Numbered from the stretch's first letter, positions 24,908-34,043 are shown. The stretch is DNA of 38,306 bases from Oscillospiraceae bacterium (GCA_015065645.1 SVPW01000022.1:1-38306), one strand, 5' to 3'. The notes: a model not told the origin generated them from the letters alone. Program-made: numbers and translations.

Positions 24908-25480
24908 ATGGAAAAACCGGTATTAGTTGAAATTTCTGCTCGTCATATTCATGTAAGTGAAAGTGACCTTGAAGTGCTTTTTGGTGCAGGTCATAAGCTC
25001 ACCCCTAAAAAGGATCTTTCCCAGCCGGGTCAGTATGCTTGCGAAGAAAAGGTTACAATAGTTGGCCCTAAGGGTAGCTTAAAGGCTTCAATTTTGGGGC
25101 CTGTTCGTCCTGCTACTCAGGTTGAAATTTCTTTAACAGATGCTCGTTCTATCGGTGTTGGTGCCGCTATCCGTGAGTCGGGTGATATTGCAGGCACTCA
25201 GGGCTGTAAGGTGGTAGGCCCCTGCGGTGAGGTTGAAATTGCTGAGGGTGTTATCGCCGCTAAGCGTCATATACATATGACCCCTGCAGATGCTGAGAAG
25301 TACGGTCTTGTTGATAAGCAGGTTGTTGGAGTTAAGATTCCTACAGAAGGCCGTTCTCTTGTTTTTGATGATGTTGTTGTTCGTGTAAACGAAAACTTTA
25401 GCTTGGCTATGCATATTGATACCGATGAGGCAAATGCTGCTGCTGTTCCCGGCGGTTGCACAGGTGATATAATTGCCTGA
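24908..25480 (+). CDS. pduL: Phosphate propanoyltransferase PduL
   Basis: A 190-residue phosphotransacylase converting acyl-CoA and phosphate to acyl phosphate and CoA. The two metal-binding HIH motifs typical of PduL are present: ARHIHVSESD near the start and KRHIHMTPADA in the second half, with GPVRPATQVEIS between. No microcompartment shell genes or encapsulation signal are seen, so it is likely a housekeeping phosphotransacetylase used in acetate or propionate formation. The acetate kinase partner is not in the window. It has its own promoter, and its stop overlaps the hemW TTG start. Confidence 0.95.
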   Translation: MEKPVLVEISARHIHVSESDLEVLFGAGHKLTPKKDLSQPGQYACEEKVTIVGPKGSLKASILGPVRPATQVEISLTDARSIGVGAAIRESGDIAGTQGCKVVGPCGEVEIAEGVIAAKRHIHMTPADAEKYGLVDKQVVGVKIPTEGRSLVFDDVVVRVNENFSLAMHIDTDEANAAAVPGGCTGDIIA

Positions 25481-26552
25481 TAGTATAGGGCTTTACTGTC
25501 ATATCCCTTTTTGCCAAAAAAAGTGCGCTTATTGTGATTTTTTTTCTGCCTTTACCTCCTGTGAGGGCTTGGATAATTACACTGCGGCACTTAAAAATGA
25601 GATTAAACGGTGGGGCGGCTCTTTTAGTCGCCCCATTAATACTATTTATTTTGGTGGCGGAACTCCGTCTCTTTTAAAGGGAAGAATAGTAGAAATAATG
25701 GAAACGGTGCGGGAAAGCTTCGGGGTATCTGACAATGCGGAAATTACTGCAGAAATAAACCCTTCGGGTGATAGTGAGGAGTTTTTGCATGCCGCAAAAA
25801 AGGCAGGGATAAACCGCCTTTCGGTTGGGGTGCAAAGCGCAAATGATGATGAGCTTCGCCTTTTGGGAAGAAACCATACCGCAAAGGATGCTGAAAACAC
25901 CGTGCTCATGGCAAGAAAGCTTGGGTTTGATAATATAACGGTGGATTTGATGCTTGCATTGCCTGAAAGCACCGATGAAAGCTTTGAAAAGAGCATTGAT
26001 TTTGCGTTAAAGCTTTCTCCGCAGCATATTTCGGCATATATTTTGAAGATAGAGCCAAATACTCTTTTCGGCAAAAGGCAGGATATTAACTTTGCGGATG
26101 ATGATACCGCCGTTTCGCAGTATTTATTGCTTTGCAAAAAACTGAGGGAAAACGGGTTTTGCCATTATGAAATTTCTAATTTTGCAAAATCGGGGTTTGA
26201 AAGCAGGCATAATCTTAAATATTGGAATTGTGAGGAATATTTAGGAATAGGGCCTGCGGCACATTCTTTTTTGGATGGCAAGCGGTTTTATTATCCTAAG
26301 AATTTGCAGGGTTTTTTAAAAAATCCGCAGATTGTATTTGATGGTGATGGCGGCGATTTACAGGAAAGAATTATGCTTGCACTTCGCCTTAGTGCGGGAT
26401 ATGATTTTTGTGAGCATACTGAGGTTTTAAGCTATCTTAAAATACTTTCCAAGGCAGGCCTTGGGAAGCTTTGCGGCACAAAATTTTCTTTAACTGAACA
26501 GGGTATGCTGGTGTCTTCCGGCGTAATAACCGAAATATTGGAGCGATTATAA
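25473..26552 (+). CDS. hemW: HemW-like radical SAM protein
   Basis: A 359-residue radical-SAM protein. It starts with TTG at 25473, preceded by AGGTGAT, inside the end of pduL. The cluster motif is C14-x3-C18-x2-C21 within CHIPFCQKKCAYC. GGGTPS, EINPSG, SVGVQS and HNLKYW follow in the order of HemW, a heme chaperone formerly annotated as an oxygen-independent coproporphyrinogen oxidase. It lacks the extra N-terminal residues of true HemN. Whether this organism uses heme is not visible here. Confidence 0.92.
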   Translation: MPDSIGLYCHIPFCQKKCAYCDFFSAFTSCEGLDNYTAALKNEIKRWGGSFSRPINTIYFGGGTPSLLKGRIVEIMETVRESFGVSDNAEITAEINPSGDSEEFLHAAKKAGINRLSVGVQSANDDELRLLGRNHTAKDAENTVLMARKLGFDNITVDLMLALPESTDESFEKSIDFALKLSPQHISAYILKIEPNTLFGKRQDINFADDDTAVSQYLLLCKKLRENGFCHYEISNFAKSGFESRHNLKYWNCEEYLGIGPAAHSFLDGKRFYYPKNLQGFLKNPQIVFDGDGGDLQERIMLALRLSAGYDFCEHTEVLSYLKILSKAGLGKLCGTKFSLTEQGMLVSSGVITEILERL

Positions 26553-26553
26553 A

Positions 26554-27159
26554 ATGAAAACCTTTAAAATACATCTTATTCGTCACGGGCTTACCGATGC
26601 TAACATTCTTGGTAAATACATAGGCTCAAAAACCGATTTACCACTTTGCCCTGAGGGGGTTGATGAGCTGAGGATGTTGCGTGAATCGGTGGATTATCCT
26701 CGTGTGGAAAGGCTTTATTCAAGCCCAATGCTTAGGGCAAGGCAAACGGCGGGTGTTTTATATCCGGATATGGATGTTAATGTGGTTGATTCACTAATTG
26801 AGTATGATTTTGGTGATTTTGAGGGCAAAAGTGCACAGGAGCTTGAAGTGAATACAGCTTATACACAGTGGACTTCGGGCAAAATTGATGCACCTCCTAA
26901 CGGAGAAAGCACTACCGATTTTATAAAGCGTCTTTGCTTGGGGCTCAACCAAATTGTACAGGATATGATGATGAATAATGTAACCAATGCGGCTGTTATG
27001 ATGCACGGTGGTGCAATTATGATGCTGCTTGCCGCTTGTGCAGTGCCAAGAAGACGCAGTGTTGAATGGACAAGCGAAAACGGCAGGGGCTATTCCCTGC
27101 TTATCACACCTTCACTCTATCACAGCAGTGGTATTGTTGAGGTTTATGATGTTATTTAG
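26554..27159 (+). CDS. Histidine phosphatase family protein (CobC/GpmB-like)
   Basis: A 201-residue protein with the catalytic RHG (LIRHGLTDAN) near residue 9, the YSSPMLRARQTA block, the acidic EYDFGDFEGKSAQEL and the second histidine in MMHGGAIMML. It resembles alpha-ribazole phosphatase or small phosphoglycerate-mutase-like enzymes; no cobalamin genes are nearby to favour the former. It begins one base after hemW and precedes ung by 11 bases. It is a more canonical RHG member than the paralogue at 4316-4984. Confidence 0.87.
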   Translation: MKTFKIHLIRHGLTDANILGKYIGSKTDLPLCPEGVDELRMLRESVDYPRVERLYSSPMLRARQTAGVLYPDMDVNVVDSLIEYDFGDFEGKSAQELEVNTAYTQWTSGKIDAPPNGESTTDFIKRLCLGLNQIVQDMMMNNVTNAAVMMHGGAIMMLLAACAVPRRRSVEWTSENGRGYSLLITPSLYHSSGIVEVYDVI

Positions 27160-27170
27160 GGGTTGATAAA

Positions 27171-27839
27171 ATGGTAAATATCGGAAACGATTGGGATGAA
27201 ATCTTAAAGGATGAATGGGAAAAGCCTTATTATAAAAAGCTTCGTGAATTTTTAAAGAGCGAATATTCCACCAAAACCGTTTACCCCAATATGCACGATA
27301 TTTTTAACTCTTTAAGATATACTTCATTTGAAAAAACCCGTGTTGTTATAATCGGGCAGGATCCATATCACGGACCCGGTCAGGCACACGGACTTTGCTT
27401 TTCGGTTAAAAAGGGTGTTGAAAAGCCACCCTCACTTAAAAATATTTTTGAAGAGCTTAAAGGTGACCTTGGTATAACACCGCCAAATCACGGTGAGCTT
27501 ACCGATTGGGCAAAGCAGGGTGTTTTACTTCTTAACACGGTGCTGACTGTGCGTGCAAATAATGCAAACAGCCATAAAGGAATGGGTTGGGAAAACTTTA
27601 CCGATAGGGTTATAAGTGAGCTCAACCGCAAGACCACACCTGTGGTTTTTCTCCTGTGGGGGACCCCTGCTCGCAAAAAGGCGGAGGTTATAACCAATCC
27701 GATACACCATAAATTGATAGCGGTACATCCAAGTCCGCTTTCGGCATACCGTGGATTTTTTGGTTGCCGTCATTTTTCAAAGGCTAATGAATTACTTGAA
27801 AAAAGCGGTCAAAGCGGTATAGATTGGCAGATTTTATGA
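27171..27839 (+). CDS. ung: Uracil-DNA glycosylase (family 1)
   Basis: A 222-residue enzyme that removes uracil from DNA to start base-excision repair. The catalytic water-activating loop GQDPYHGPGQAHGL and the DNA-intercalation loop HPSPLSAYRGFFGCRHF are both intact, and LLLNTVLTV matches the uracil-binding strand. Length is normal. It is the last gene of the hemW-phosphatase-ung group; a new promoter follows. Confidence 0.97.
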   Translation: MVNIGNDWDEILKDEWEKPYYKKLREFLKSEYSTKTVYPNMHDIFNSLRYTSFEKTRVVIIGQDPYHGPGQAHGLCFSVKKGVEKPPSLKNIFEELKGDLGITPPNHGELTDWAKQGVLLLNTVLTVRANNANSHKGMGWENFTDRVISELNRKTTPVVFLLWGTPARKKAEVITNPIHHKLIAVHPSPLSAYRGFFGCRHFSKANELLEKSGQSGIDWQIL

Positions 27840-27878
27840 GCAAATAATGGCGCATTTGTAAACAATTTTTTACCTTTA

Positions 27879-27907
27879 TTGACAAAATTTTTCTTTCATG
27901 TTAAAAT
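27879..27907 (+). promoter_or_regulatory. SigA-type promoter of the AbrB-type gene
   Basis: TTGACA (27879-27884), a 17-base spacer and TAAAAT (27902-27907). The start of transcription is about 25 bases before the ATG at 27939, leaving room only for the ribosome site. Confidence 0.85.
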
Positions 27908-27938
27908 CATCACATAAAAATGAGAAGGGAAGATTATT

Positions 27939-28199
27939 ATGAAGTCAACCGGAATGATTCGTGGTGTTGACAGAATGGGTCGTGTGGTAATTCCTAAGGA
28001 AATTCGTAAGCAGCTTAAAATTCAAAATGATATTGATAGCTTTGAAATTTTTGTTGAGGATGATTCCGTAATACTAAAAAAATATGAGCCTAAATGTATT
28101 TTTTGCGGAAAAAATGAAGCAAGCCTTGAAATGAACGGTCATAATGTCTGCCGTGAATGTATTGAAAAGCTTTACGAATTGCGTGATACAATAGAATGA
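27939..28199 (+). CDS. AbrB/SpoVT-type transcriptional regulator with Cys4 tail
   Basis: An 86-residue protein. The N-terminal swapped-hairpin DNA-binding domain (GMIRGVDRMGRVVIPKEIRKQL) matches AbrB, Abh and SpoVT. The C-terminal half carries two CxxC pairs (CIFCG and CRECI), a likely zinc ribbon found in many clostridial AbrB-family proteins. It is transcribed alone from a strong promoter and ends at a clear terminator, as expected for a global transition-state-type regulator. Its targets are unknown. Confidence 0.93.
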   Translation: MKSTGMIRGVDRMGRVVIPKEIRKQLKIQNDIDSFEIFVEDDSVILKKYEPKCIFCGKNEASLEMNGHNVCRECIEKLYELRDTIE

Positions 28200-28205
28200 A
28201 AAAAG

Positions 28206-28245
28206 CGGGACTGCTTCGCCTATTGGTGATACAGTCCCGTTATTC
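28206..28245 (+). terminator. Terminator of the AbrB-type gene
   Basis: CGGGACTG (28206-28213) pairs with CAGTCCCG (28232-28239), followed by TTATT. It lies immediately after the stop codon. Confidence 0.75.
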
Positions 28246-28275
28246 ATTTATTATAATATGAATTGAATTTGTTGC

Positions 28276-28304
28276 AAAAATGCCCAAGCCGTAAGACTTG
28301 GGCA
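28276..28304 (-). terminator. Terminator of gdhA
   Basis: On the minus strand, TGCCCAAG and CTTGGGCA (28281-28288 with 28297-28304) form a stem with an 8-base loop, followed by five T. It is placed 7 bases after the gdhA stop, facing the AbrB gene terminator. Confidence 0.88.
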
Positions 28305-28310
28305 TTAAAA

Positions 28311-29663
28311 TTAATATGCAACACCTTGTGCTATCATAGCATCGGCAACCTTTTCAAAACCTGCAATGTTTGCACCTGCAACAAGGTCACCCTCCATACC
28401 GTACTTTTTAGCAGCTTCATAGGAGTTTTTGTAAATGTTAGCCATAATCTGACGAAGCTTAGCATCAACCTCTTCAGCAGTCCAGCTGTAACGCATTGAG
28501 TTCTGGCTCATTTCAAGACCGGAAACTGCAACACCGCCTGCATTAACTGCCTTAGAAGGAGCAATAACTACGCCGTTTGCTCTGAGATATGCAACAGCCT
28601 CATCTGTGGTAGGCATATTAGCAACCTCAACATAATACTTAACACCGTTTGCAACGATGTTCTTAGCATCCTCAAGACCAACCTCATTCTGGGTTGCGCA
28701 AGGCATAACAACATCAACCTTTTCGCCCCAAGGTCTCTTACCCTCAAAGTAAGGTACGCCAAACTTATCGGCATAATCCTTAACCTTATCACGGCCTGAT
28801 GCACGCATTTCAAGCATAAAGTTAATCTTTTCTTCTGTGCAGATGCCGTCCTTATCATAAATATAACCGTCAGGACCGGAAATTGTTACGCACTTACCGC
28901 CAAGCTCATTAATCTTCTTAACGGTACCCCAAGCAACGTTACCGAAGCCTGAAACTGCAAAGGTTTTACCTTGAATATCCTCACCGAATGTCTTGAGCAT
29001 TTCGGTGGTGTAGTAAACTGCACCAAAGCCTGTAGCTTCAGGACGGATAAGTGAACCGCCGTATGCAATACCCTTACCGGTAAGAACACCTGTAAATTCA
29101 TTGCGAAGTCTCTTATACTGACCGTAAAGGTAACCAACCTCACGTGCTCCAACACCAATGTCACCTGCAGGAACGTCAGTATCAGCACCGATGTGCTTAG
29201 AAAGCTCTGTCATAAAGCTCTGGCAGAAACGCATGATTTCGCCGTCACTTCTGCCACGGGGGTCAAAGTCAGAGCCGCCCTTACCGCCGCCCATGGGAAG
29301 ACCTGTAAGGCTGTTCTTAAAGGTCTGCTCAAAGCCCAAGAACTTCATAATGGAAGCGTTTACGCTGGGGTGGAAACGAAGACCGCCCTTATAAGGACCG
29401 ATAGCAGAGTTAAACTGTACTCTGAAACCACGGTTTACCTGAACTGTGCCTGCATCATCAACCCAAGAAACACGGAAAGATATCATACGCTCAGGCTCAA
29501 CCATACGCTCCATAATACCGTGCTTTTCAAACTTAGGGTCAGCTGCAACTACCGGCTCCAAAGATTCAAGTACATCACGAACCGCCTGTAAAAACTCATT
29601 CTCACCAGGGTTTCGTGCTTCAACACCGGCATAAACACGGTTCAAATACTCAGATTTAAACAT
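28311..29663 (-). CDS. gdhA: NADP-type glutamate dehydrogenase
   Basis: A 450-residue hexameric-type glutamate dehydrogenase interconverting glutamate and 2-oxoglutarate plus ammonium. It has YKGGLRFHPSVN, with the catalytic lysine region in PMGGGKGGSDFDP, and the Rossmann motif GFGNVAWG. The conserved length of about 450 points to the short NADP-linked class used for ammonium assimilation in gut Clostridia; cofactor choice is inferred. GGAGGA precedes the ATG. It is monocistronic, with its own promoter and terminator. Confidence 0.96.
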   Translation of the reverse strand: MFKSEYLNRVYAGVEARNPGENEFLQAVRDVLESLEPVVAADPKFEKHGIMERMVEPERMISFRVSWVDDAGTVQVNRGFRVQFNSAIGPYKGGLRFHPSVNASIMKFLGFEQTFKNSLTGLPMGGGKGGSDFDPRGRSDGEIMRFCQSFMTELSKHIGADTDVPAGDIGVGAREVGYLYGQYKRLRNEFTGVLTGKGIAYGGSLIRPEATGFGAVYYTTEMLKTFGEDIQGKTFAVSGFGNVAWGTVKKINELGGKCVTISGPDGYIYDKDGICTEEKINFMLEMRASGRDKVKDYADKFGVPYFEGKRPWGEKVDVVMPCATQNEVGLEDAKNIVANGVKYYVEVANMPTTDEAVAYLRANGVVIAPSKAVNAGGVAVSGLEMSQNSMRYSWTAEEVDAKLRQIMANIYKNSYEAAKKYGMEGDLVAGANIAGFEKVADAMIAQGVAY

Positions 29664-29684
29664 TTTTCATTCCTCCAAAAAATA

Positions 29685-29719
29685 TTTGATTGCATATTTA
29701 TTTATAATGAGCAATCAAA
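29685..29719 (-). promoter_or_regulatory. Stem-loop in the gdhA 5' untranslated region
   Basis: TTTGATTGC and GCAATCAAA (29685-29693 with 29711-29719) form a 9-bp stem around a 17-base loop, between the promoter and the ribosome site of gdhA. No T-run follows on the coding strand. It may stabilise the mRNA or bind a regulator; no known riboswitch class was recognised. Confidence 0.5.
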
Positions 29720-29735
29720 AAAAGAATACCTTTAA

Positions 29736-29764
29736 ATAATACTACCATTATACTCATTCGTCAA
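29736..29764 (-). promoter_or_regulatory. Promoter of gdhA
   Basis: On the minus strand, TTGACG (29759-29764), a 17-base spacer and TATTAT (29736-29741). Transcription starts near 29730, giving a leader of about 65 bases. The region 29765-29884 is A+T-rich with no gene seen. Confidence 0.8.
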
Positions 29765-29884
29765 TAAAAAATTTGTTTTTTTATTAAAAAAGTTTTTAAA
29801 TAAATACATTTGTCCGCTATACGCATACAATTTTTATTTAATTATGACAAAATTTGGCATATTTCTTTTAATATAATTAATATG

Positions 29885-29913
29885 AAAGGGGCGTCCTATA
29901 AAAACGCCCCTTT
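29885..29913 (-). terminator. Terminator of the nrdR-gltX-glnS-nif3 operon
   Basis: AAAGGGGCG (29885-29893) and CGCCCCTTT (29905-29913) form a GC-rich stem just after the nif3 stop. T-runs are present on both sides, stronger on the plus strand, so it may work in both directions. Confidence 0.8.
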
Positions 29914-29918
29914 GTTTT

Positions 29919-30668
29919 TTATGCCCAATTTATAAAATTAGGGTGGAAGGTGTGTACCGTAATATCCGCCGTGATATTTGAACGGATAATTTCGGCTAAA
30001 GGTTCGGTAACAACATCCTCGGTTGAGTAATGACCTGCATCAAAAAGGGCAATTCCCGCATTTGCGGCATCAATAAAGAAATTGTGCTTAACATCGGCAG
30101 TGAGAAGTGCATCTGCACCCACATTTACCGCTTCACCCACAAAATCACCACCACTACCCGAACAAACAAGTACGGTTTTAATAGGACGATTGGTTTTCAC
30201 ATACTTGATTTCGCTGTTAAGGGCTGATTTAAACCGCTTTGCAAGGGTTTCACAGTCACACGGCTCAATTTGGGCAATACGCAAACCGTAACCGTCAGGG
30301 GCTATGTGGGTTTTGATGTTTTTAAATCCCACCGCTTTGCAAAGGCAGTCATTAACTCCGCCCGCACCAACATCAAGATTTGTGTGCATTGAAATTACCG
30401 AAATGCCGTTTTTTATAGCGGCATAAACAACGCTTTCTTCGGTGACAGTTTTAAGCGGGTTAAAAATTATGGGATGGTGGGTAACGATAAGGTTACACCC
30501 AAGCTCCACCGCTTTTTTGATTGCCGCCATATCACAGTCAAGCACCGTTAAAATCCCGCTTATTTCAGCAGTTCTATCCCCCACCAAAAAGCCCACATTA
30601 TCAAAACTGCAGGCAGTATCGGCAGGAAAAATATTATTCAGAATATTAAAAATCTCTACCGTTTTCAT
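29919..30668 (-). CDS. Nif3-like dinuclear metal-centre protein
   Basis: A 249-residue protein of the Nif3/YqfO/YbgI family, which forms hexameric rings with a dinuclear metal site. Metal ligands are visible in THHPIIFNPLKTV, HTNLDVGAGGVND and the C-terminal DAGHYSTE. The regulatory insert of the longer YqfO form is absent, so this is the short version. Some members are linked to GTP cyclohydrolase I or tRNA methyltransferase (TrmK) functions, but the role is unproven. It begins 3 bases after glnS, as the last gene of the operon. Confidence 0.9.
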   Translation of the reverse strand: MKTVEIFNILNNIFPADTACSFDNVGFLVGDRTAEISGILTVLDCDMAAIKKAVELGCNLIVTHHPIIFNPLKTVTEESVVYAAIKNGISVISMHTNLDVGAGGVNDCLCKAVGFKNIKTHIAPDGYGLRIAQIEPCDCETLAKRFKSALNSEIKYVKTNRPIKTVLVCSGSGGDFVGEAVNVGADALLTADVKHNFFIDAANAGIALFDAGHYSTEDVVTEPLAEIIRSNITADITVHTFHPNFINWA

Positions 30669-30671
30669 AGC

Positions 30672-32357
30672 TTACTTTTTGGCAAAAGAGTCTTTAAGAG
30701 CAACGGTGCGGTTGAAAATGATGTTATCTGCTGTGCTATCGGGGTCAACGCAGAAATAACCCTGACGCATAAACTGGAATGTATCGCCAACATTTGCATT
30801 CACAAGGTCATTACCGATTTTACATCCGGTAAGTGTTTCAAGTGAATTGGGGTTAAGGTTATCCGCAAAGGATGAAACACCCTCTTCATCGCTGGGATTT
30901 TCAACATTGAAAAGGCGGTCATAAAGGCGAACGGTTGCATCCTTACAGTCAAGCGCATTTACCCAGTGCAAGGTTCCCTTTACCTTTCTGCCGTCAGGTG
31001 TTTCTCCGCCACGACTTTCGGGATCGTATGTGCAGTGAACAACGGTGATATTGCCGTTTTCATCGGTTTCGTGGGAAGCGTACTTAATATAATAAGCACC
31101 CTTTAAACGAACCTCCTTAGTGGGGCAAAGTCTGAAATATTTTCCGGGTGGGTCTAACATAAAGTCATCCTGCTCAATGTATATCTCTCTTGAGAAGGTA
31201 ACACCCTTTTTGCCAAGCTCACTCTTATTGGGGTTGATTTCAACCTCAACAACCTCACTCTGATTTTCAGGGTAGTTATCAATAATAACTTTAAGCGGAC
31301 GAAGTACAGCCATTGCACGGTCAGCATTAAGGTTAAGGTCATCCCTTACGCAGGATTCAAGCAGAGCGTAGTCAATAACACTGTATGCCTTTGAAACACC
31401 TATTTTATCAACAAAGGCACGCACTGCTGCTGCGGGGTAGCCTCTTCTTCTCATACCGCAGATAGTTGCCATTCTGGGGTCATCCCAACCTGAAACCAAA
31501 CCGTCATTAACAAGCTTTAAGCATTTACGCTTACTTGTAAGGGTGTAGTTTACATTCATACGGGCAAATTCAATCTGTCTTGGTGGCTGTTTAAGCTCAC
31601 ACGCAACAAGTACCCAATCATAAAGAGGACGGTGATTTTCAAACTCAAGTGAGCAAAGCGAATGGGTAACACCCTCTCTTGCGTCACTTAAAGGATGTGC
31701 AAAGTCATACATTGGGTAAACGCACCACTTATCCCCTGTACGGTGGTGATGAGCCTTTAATATACGGTAAATAACAGGGTCACGCATATTAAGGTTAGAG
31801 GATGACATATCAATTTTTGCACGAAGCACCATTGAGCCTTCATCAAACTCACCTGCGGTCATTCTGCGGAAAAGCTCACGGCTTTCCTCAATGGGACGGT
31901 CACGGTACGGACTGTTTGTACCGGCTTCGGTTAAGGTGCCTCTAAGCGCACGAATTTCATCAGCACTTGATTCATCAACATAAGCAAGACCTTTATCTAT
32001 AAGCATTACAGCACACTCATAGATGAAATCAAAATAATCAGAGGCAAAAAATACCTGATCCCACTTAAAGCCAAGCCATTCAATATCCTTTTTTATGGCA
32101 TCAACATACTCAACATCTTCCTTTGTGGGGTTGGTATCGTCAAGACGCAAATTGCACTTTCCGCCGTATTTTTCTGCTGTGCCAAAGTCAATACAGATAG
32201 CCTTTGCGTGGCCAATGTGCAAATAACCGTTAGGCTCAGGCGGAAAACGGGTTTGAACATAAGGATAAACCCCTGTGCGTAAATCCTCATCAATAAAATC
32301 GTGAATAAAGTTAGAGGGAGCACCCTCTGCGGGAATAATATTTTTCTCAAGTTCCAT
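30672..32357 (-). CDS. glnS: Glutaminyl-tRNA synthetase
   Basis: A 561-residue class I synthetase charging tRNA-Gln directly. FPPEPNGYLHIGHAKA carries the HIGH motif; the KMSKS counterpart is TSKRK (NYTLTSKRKCLKLV), and CSLEFENHRPLYDW is typical of GlnRS. The C-terminal beta-barrel anticodon domains are complete. Many Firmicutes lack glnS and use the GatCAB amidotransferase route, so its presence is informative for lineage. It lies 15 bases after gltX in the same operon. Confidence 0.96.
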   Translation of the reverse strand: MELEKNIIPAEGAPSNFIHDFIDEDLRTGVYPYVQTRFPPEPNGYLHIGHAKAICIDFGTAEKYGGKCNLRLDDTNPTKEDVEYVDAIKKDIEWLGFKWDQVFFASDYFDFIYECAVMLIDKGLAYVDESSADEIRALRGTLTEAGTNSPYRDRPIEESRELFRRMTAGEFDEGSMVLRAKIDMSSSNLNMRDPVIYRILKAHHHRTGDKWCVYPMYDFAHPLSDAREGVTHSLCSLEFENHRPLYDWVLVACELKQPPRQIEFARMNVNYTLTSKRKCLKLVNDGLVSGWDDPRMATICGMRRRGYPAAAVRAFVDKIGVSKAYSVIDYALLESCVRDDLNLNADRAMAVLRPLKVIIDNYPENQSEVVEVEINPNKSELGKKGVTFSREIYIEQDDFMLDPPGKYFRLCPTKEVRLKGAYYIKYASHETDENGNITVVHCTYDPESRGGETPDGRKVKGTLHWVNALDCKDATVRLYDRLFNVENPSDEEGVSSFADNLNPNSLETLTGCKIGNDLVNANVGDTFQFMRQGYFCVDPDSTADNIIFNRTVALKDSFAKK

Positions 32358-32372
32358 AAATAAAAAACCTCG

Positions 32373-34025
32373 TTATAAAGAGTTTATCATTTCATCAATT
32401 CTTGCAAAACAACGCTCACTGCCCAATGTTTGCATAATACTGCAAAGGTCAGGCGTATTGCGGCGTCCCGTTACTGCAATTCTAAGCACTGTGCTAAGGT
32501 CACCCGCACTGCCCTTGAAAGCACCGGGATTTGCTTTGTATTCTTTAGTTTCTGCTGCAAAGCCGAGTTTCGGACAAAGTGCCTTTATGCGGTCAAACCA
32601 AGCTTGTCGGTCATCGGCAGGAGAATAAACCTCCTTATAAGCTGAAAGGAAAGCCTTGGCATCATCAGCGCTTATGTTTTCGGGCAGCTCACTTGACGGT
32701 GTGTAAAGCTCATCAAAGAAGAATGCAAGGTATTCGGGAGTTTCGCTCCATTTTGCAATATCCTTACGAGGCTTTGGAACATCACGGTCAATAGCAAGGC
32801 ATGCTTTTGTATAGGCGGGGTCACGGGTTAATAAGGAATAGAAATCTTTATTAAACTCCTGTGCCCAAGCGCAAAGCTTTTCATAAACCGTTTCGGCATT
32901 CATTGAAGCCACACGGATTTTGCTTACATCATTGAGCTTGTTTTGGTCGAAAAGCGCACCCGAAACACTCATCTTTTTAAGATTGAACTTAAAGGTGCGG
33001 TAATCGGCTGTGGGGTTAGCACGGCGCCAATCCTCAAAATCGGAAGCGGCTATTGTCATAAGATACTCAATGACACTTTCGGGGTCATAACCCTCTTCTG
33101 CAAAGAAGTGAACGGCGGCTTCGGGGTCCTTACGCTTTGAGATTTTGCGTTTTGCACCGTTATCAAGCTTCATTATTGGGGAAATATGGCCGTATTTCGG
33201 CACCTTGAAGCCAAGTAGCTTGAATAATTGTATATGCTTGGGTACGGAAGAAATCCATTCATCTCCACGCAGTACATGGGTGGTGTGCATAAGGTGGTCA
33301 TCCACAGCGTGGGCAAAATGATATGTGGGGATACCGTCAGACTTGAGTAAAACAAAGTCCTCATCGTTTTCGGGCATTTCAATCTTGCCTTTAATAACAT
33401 CATCAAAGGCAATGCGGTTTTCTTCATTTCCCGGTGAGCGAAGCCTTACAACAAAGGGTTTACCCTCATCAATAAGAGCTTTTGCCTGCTCATAGGTAAT
33501 ATCACGGTGTTTTGCCCATTTGCCGTGGTAGCCTGTGCGTATTTTAGCGCCTTCCTGCTCCTGCCTTACGGCATCAAGCTCCTCAGCGGTGCAAAAACAC
33601 GGATAGGCAAGTCCTTTTTTAATAAGGTCTTTAACATAGGTTTGGTAAATTTCAGCACGGCGGCTTTGCTGGTAAGGCCCATATTCGCCTGATTCTTCAC
33701 TTCCGCTTATAAAGCCCTCATCAATGGTTATACCAAAGCGTGAAAGCCCATCAATAATATCCTCAATACCGCCTACTATCTCACGCTTTTTATCGGTATC
33801 CTCGATACGGGTAAAGAACACACCGCCTGAGGTGGTGGCAGTAATACGGTTTATAAGGGAGGCAAAAAGTGTGCCCAAATGCAGATAGCCTGTTGGGCTA
33901 GGTGCAATACGGGTTACTCTTGCTCCTTCAGAAAGCCCCCTTTGCGGATATAGATTTTCATAAAAATCGGGGGTTTTGTCAATATTCGGCAGTAGGAGTT
34001 CTGCCATTTGTTCAAACTGATTCAT
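32373..34025 (-). CDS. gltX: Glutamyl-tRNA synthetase
   Basis: A 550-residue class I synthetase with RIAPSPTGYLHLGTL (HIGH motif as HLGT), FTRIEDTDKKR, LRGDEWISSVPKH and KISKRKDPE (KMSKS motif). It is about 60 residues longer than the common 480-490; an N-terminal extension (PNIDKTPDFYENLYPQR) accounts for part. The ATG at 34025 follows AGGAGAG. Because glnS is next door, this enzyme is probably of the discriminating type, charging only tRNA-Glu, but that is inference. Confidence 0.95.
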   Translation of the reverse strand: MNQFEQMAELLLPNIDKTPDFYENLYPQRGLSEGARVTRIAPSPTGYLHLGTLFASLINRITATTSGGVFFTRIEDTDKKREIVGGIEDIIDGLSRFGITIDEGFISGSEESGEYGPYQQSRRAEIYQTYVKDLIKKGLAYPCFCTAEELDAVRQEQEGAKIRTGYHGKWAKHRDITYEQAKALIDEGKPFVVRLRSPGNEENRIAFDDVIKGKIEMPENDEDFVLLKSDGIPTYHFAHAVDDHLMHTTHVLRGDEWISSVPKHIQLFKLLGFKVPKYGHISPIMKLDNGAKRKISKRKDPEAAVHFFAEEGYDPESVIEYLMTIAASDFEDWRRANPTADYRTFKFNLKKMSVSGALFDQNKLNDVSKIRVASMNAETVYEKLCAWAQEFNKDFYSLLTRDPAYTKACLAIDRDVPKPRKDIAKWSETPEYLAFFFDELYTPSSELPENISADDAKAFLSAYKEVYSPADDRQAWFDRIKALCPKLGFAAETKEYKANPGAFKGSAGDLSTVLRIAVTGRRNTPDLCSIMQTLGSERCFARIDEMINSL

Positions 34026-34043
34026 GATGCTCTCCTGAAAAAA

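Noticed and set aside
32358-34043. T-box leader for gltX or glnS
   Set aside because: The intergenic gaps are only 15-18 bases and no T-box consensus was found upstream of nrdR either.
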